DNA of 6,636 bases from Candidatus Kariarchaeota archaeon (GTDB lineage Archaea > Asgardarchaeota > Heimdallarchaeia > Heimdallarchaeales > Kariarchaeaceae), in the NCBI GenBank assembly GCA_016839545.1, contig JAEOUB010000327.1, positions 1 through 6,636 on the forward strand. The letters are read 5' to 3'. A program made the translations under genes and the position numbers. How positions within the stretch are numbered: position 1 is the first letter of the stretch; every line of letters starts with the position of its first letter. This document shows positions 4,277 through 6,636 of the stretch, piece after piece. Below the pieces are notes generated by a model. The model saw nothing but the letters and a program-made list of their open reading frames with translations. It had not been told where the DNA came from and did no database searches.

Positions 4277-6031
4277 ATGGCTGATTTGACTGAGATTGAA
4301 AGATTGGTAAAACAAAGTCAGCCAAAACAGGCATTAGAGATGGTCAGAGCATACCTTAAATCAAGTTTTGACTGGGACTATGCACTGAAAGAGGTTGAGA
4401 TACTCCGTGAAATGGGAGCAACTGATGAGGCACTCAAGATCTCACGATCACTTGAGAGACGAGATTTAGACTATTTGCAGAGGTTTGATCTTGACTTGGA
4501 AAAGTTATACTGTTTCTGGACAAAATTTGAGATTGAAATTGCTAATGAGTACATGCAGACACTTCAAGAATCCGTGATTGATGTTCAAGATCATGAACAT
4601 GGTTTTTCACGGATTGCTAGATTTTACCATCTCAAATCCAATATATTTGCAGAAACAGGTAGATACCGCGAGGCATTATCTGCTGTTGATATCGCTATAG
4701 AATATTACTTGAAGTTGGATAATGCGGAGAGGCAGGCTCTTATGCTTAACAACAAAGGGTTCATTCTTTCACTTATTGGTGATCCAAAAATCGCTGAGAT
4801 GACATTGAAGGAGTCACTATCTCTCTATCAAATTGAGGGAAAACTTCAGGATCTGGCCCGAGTCTACAATAATCTTGGAATTGTAAAAACACAACAGGAA
4901 CAATTTGAAGATGCTGAAACTTATCTCCTCAAGGGGTTGCAATTACAACTCGAGGTTAATAATCCTCTTGAGATCTCTTATTCACTCTTAGAACTTATCC
5001 AGCTCCGATTACTAACAAATAAGGATCCATCACAGTTTATGGAACAATTACGTGATTTATCTACTCGCAGTACAGAATCTATTGTTAGGTTGAGATACCA
5101 GCTAGCTAACGGGATGGTTCTCAAATCAGTCCCCAGATACCGATCAAAGGTAGAGGCACAGCAACTTCTTGAAAACATTGCATGGGATACCCAGACACCT
5201 CAAAGATATGCTCTCAGTGCCCTGAAGCACCTGGCAGAAATTAAATTTGAGGAACTCCAGAATTATGGCGATGAAGCCATTATGGATGATATCCAGAATC
5301 TGATTGATCGCCAATTTCAAATTGCCAATATGCAGAATTCGATTATTGCTGAGGTTGAAGCCAGACTTCTGGAATCAAAGCTCTTTCTCATACGGGGAGA
5401 AGTTGATACCTCAATCAAGAGTCTGGAGATCTGCCTCACATTGTCGAAGGATCATGATCTGGACTATTTTGCAAAACTTTCCAACGATTTTCTTCGACAA
5501 CTGGGTACGCAACTGCAGTACTGGAAAAATCAGGGGGCTGAAATTGATAGAAGGATTGAGAAAGCCGAGATCTTCAGTTTTCTGAGAAATATTCAGTATG
5601 AGAATCTTGGAAATCTGACAATGGAACAGGAGATCCCCATCCTCTTCATGATTATTGATACAGCTGGATCGGTGAAACTCAATATCAGGTTTGTAATGAT
5701 GGATGAAATCAATGAACAGATGATTGGGACCTTTATCAGTGCCATTAACTTGTTCTTCAGTGAGGCTTTCGTGTCAAGTAACAATATTGAACGTATCAAT
5801 AGTAATGATTACACACTTCTGCTCAAAGCGGAATATGGGATTACATATTGTTACATCTTCAAGGGTCAATCATACTTCGCAACTCGGAAGCTAAGAGAGG
5901 TTATCACCGAGCTGAAGATGATGACAAGCTATCAGAATTTTGTGATAGATCGTGGATTGACAATACCTATATCCATGAAATTGGATCAATTCGAGGAAGA
6001 ACGCCTCAAACAGATCATGGAAAATAACTAG
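4277..6031 (+). CDS. TPR-repeat protein with C-terminal longin/roadblock-like domain
   Basis: This is a 584-residue, probably cytosolic protein with no signal peptide or membrane segment. Residues about 4-65 are helical and TPR-like, with QALEMVRAYL and EALKISRSL. Three clear TPRs follow at about 115-148 (GRYREALSAVDIAIEYY), 152-185 (GDPKIAEMTLKESLSLY) and 192-225 (YNNLGIVKTQQEQFEDAE), and a degenerate one at about 355-398. The C-terminal part (about 452-549) is a separate alpha/beta domain, described on its own. TPRs bind other proteins, so a scaffold or sensory role is likely, but no partner is identifiable and no catalytic motif is visible. I chose the ATG at 4277 because of the TATA box upstream; a TTG at 4259 would add six residues but has no usable ribosome binding site. 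The gene is divergent from the phosphomannomutase gene and its TAG interlocks with the stop of the convergent transporter gene. I know no gene name for it. Confidence 0.9.
   Translation: MADLTEIERLVKQSQPKQALEMVRAYLKSSFDWDYALKEVEILREMGATDEALKISRSLERRDLDYLQRFDLDLEKLYCFWTKFEIEIANEYMQTLQESVIDVQDHEHGFSRIARFYHLKSNIFAETGRYREALSAVDIAIEYYLKLDNAERQALMLNNKGFILSLIGDPKIAEMTLKESLSLYQIEGKLQDLARVYNNLGIVKTQQEQFEDAETYLLKGLQLQLEVNNPLEISYSLLELIQLRLLTNKDPSQFMEQLRDLSTRSTESIVRLRYQLANGMVLKSVPRYRSKVEAQQLLENIAWDTQTPQRYALSALKHLAEIKFEELQNYGDEAIMDDIQNLIDRQFQIANMQNSIIAEVEARLLESKLFLIRGEVDTSIKSLEICLTLSKDHDLDYFAKLSNDFLRQLGTQLQYWKNQGAEIDRRIEKAEIFSFLRNIQYENLGNLTMEQEIPILFMIIDTAGSVKLNIRFVMMDEINEQMIGTFISAINLFFSEAFVSSNNIERINSNDYTLLLKAEYGITYCYIFKGQSYFATRKLREVITELKMMTSYQNFVIDRGLTIPISMKLDQFEEERLKQIMENN
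5630..5923 (+). other. C-terminal alpha/beta domain of the TPR protein, longin/roadblock-like pattern
   Basis: Residues about 452-549 read as strand (IPILFMIID), turn (TAGS), strand (VKLNIRFV), amphipathic helix (NEQMIGTFISAINLFFSEAF), three strands (DYTLLLKAE, ITYCYIFKG, QSYFATRK) and a final helix (LREVITELKMM). The order beta-beta-alpha-beta-beta-beta-alpha is that of longin domains and close to roadblock/LC7 domains, which bind small GTPases in eukaryotes and are abundant in Asgard archaea. The helix pattern GxxxSAINxFFSEAF and the strand pattern CYIFKGQSYFA look like a recurring family signature. The topology is predicted by eye from hydrophobic pattern and is not proven. Confidence 0.5.
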
Positions 6032-6636
6032 ACCACAATAAGAATTACACCCATTGTGGTGAGAAGTATACCTGCAAACTGTTTCACGTTGATCTTGTCT
6101 ATACCGAGGAACTGTCCAATAATTACAGCAACAACCGGATTAGACGCAGAAATGGGAGTTACAATTGATGTAGCTGCCTTCTCAAGTGCAAGAAAGAGAA
6201 ATGTTGCACCCATGACCCAGCCAAACAGACCCGACAATGAGAAGATGTAGAATGATTTCCTGAGATCTGCCAGATTTCGATCTCTGAATTCTTCACGATT
6301 TTGGCGATTTGCAGTGAAGATCATTAAAGCCAGCCAGCCAATAAAGACGGTCCTCAAGGCCATCAGACTGAATGAGCCTGTACCTTCTTGTTCGAAAATA
6401 TTCCTGGCAAATATCACTGATGATCCCCAACCCATAGCGACACCAATACCCAGGAATATTGCCTCAAGAGATACACCACGCTCATTCGTTTCAGAATTGA
6501 AACGATATCGTGTGACAAGTGATATCCCTCCAACAACGAAGACTGTACCAATAATAATGAATGGAGTGAGTGTTTCCAATCCGAACAATATCAATATTGC
6601 AGATGTCAGTAGTGGATATGAGGTCGCAATTGGTAA
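6028..6636 (-). CDS. EamA/DMT-superfamily transporter, C-terminal part
   Basis: The minus-strand frame is open from the right window edge to a TAG at 6028, giving the last 202 residues; the N-terminal third lies outside. The true start is not in the window. The in-frame TTG at 6594 falls inside a membrane helix that continues upstream, with LPIATSYPLLTSA leading into it. I count seven hydrophobic helices: residues 1-19, 23-41, 57-78, 90-110, 129-148, 155-176 and 182-202. These fit TM4-TM10 of the ten-helix, two-repeat EamA fold. The start of the second repeat (IFLGIGVAMGWGSSVIFAR) and its end (TPISASNPVVAVIIGQFLG followed by KQFAGILLTTMGVILIVV) are typical. Such inner-membrane proteins move small metabolites, amino acids, sugars or drugs; the substrate is not predictable here. 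The gene converges on the TPR gene, with stop codons sharing CTAG. Confidence 0.93.
   Translation of the reverse strand, partial: LPIATSYPLLTSAILILFGLETLTPFIIIGTVFVVGGISLVTRYRFNSETNERGVSLEAIFLGIGVAMGWGSSVIFARNIFEQEGTGSFSLMALRTVFIGWLALMIFTANRQNREEFRDRNLADLRKSFYIFSLSGLFGWVMGATFLFLALEKAATSIVTPISASNPVVAVIIGQFLGIDKINVKQFAGILLTTMGVILIVV

Noticed and set aside
5304..5799. A 93-codon plus-strand and a 68-codon minus-strand frame inside the TPR gene
   Set aside because: Both are shadows of the TPR reading frame without motif or promoter support.
6592..6594. TTG at 6594 as the start of the EamA gene
   Set aside because: The frame remains open upstream to the edge and encodes the preceding part of the same membrane helix, so the gene is cut by the window rather than starting here.
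1..6636. Hidden defence system, mobile element, CRISPR array, tRNA or rRNA
   Set aside because: No regularly spaced direct repeats, transposase or integrase, terminal repeats or cloverleaf-like sequence was found. All long stretches are covered by ordinary metabolic or scaffold genes.

Overview
This window looks like a piece of an archaeal chromosome, and I lean towards an Asgard-type archaeon. Three points support archaea. Three starts (204 on -, 4157 on -, 4277 on +) have a TATA-like element about 26-29 nt upstream and no well-placed ribosome binding site, as in leaderless archaeal transcripts. There is a eukaryote-type phosphomannomutase. There is also a large TPR protein whose C-terminal domain has a longin/roadblock-like strand-helix pattern, an architecture I associate with Asgard genomes. 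The Asgard assignment is an inference; nothing here proves a phylum.

Layout from left to right. The first 68 codons of a nitrilase-family (carbon-nitrogen hydrolase) gene run off the left edge on the minus strand. A 102-nt gap follows, with three copies of an ACGATTT motif around that gene's TATA box. A complete catalase-peroxidase gene (katG) lies on the minus strand at 307-2412. A 161-nt divergent promoter region separates it from an alpha/beta hydrolase with an aspartate nucleophile (2574-3383, +). The hydrolase converges on a eukaryote-type phosphomannomutase (3426-4157, -). A second divergent promoter region (about 120 nt, with a perfect GTCTC-A-GAGAC palindrome) leads to a 584-residue TPR protein (4277-6031, +). 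That gene ends tail to tail, with interlocked stop codons in a CTAG, against the C-terminal two thirds of an EamA/DMT membrane transporter (6028 to the right edge, -).

The genes do not form one obvious pathway. KatG removes hydrogen peroxide, phosphomannomutase makes mannose-1-phosphate for GDP-mannose and glycans, and the hydrolase and nitrilase are small-molecule hydrolases of unresolved substrate. The TPR protein is probably a scaffold or regulator, and the EamA protein an exporter or importer of small metabolites. Strands alternate, so most genes are probably transcribed singly. I see no defence system, mobile element, CRISPR array, tRNA or rRNA. The points most worth a second look are the TPR plus longin-like fusion, the eukaryotic phosphomannomutase in an apparently archaeal setting, and the repeated motif flanking the nitrilase promoter.
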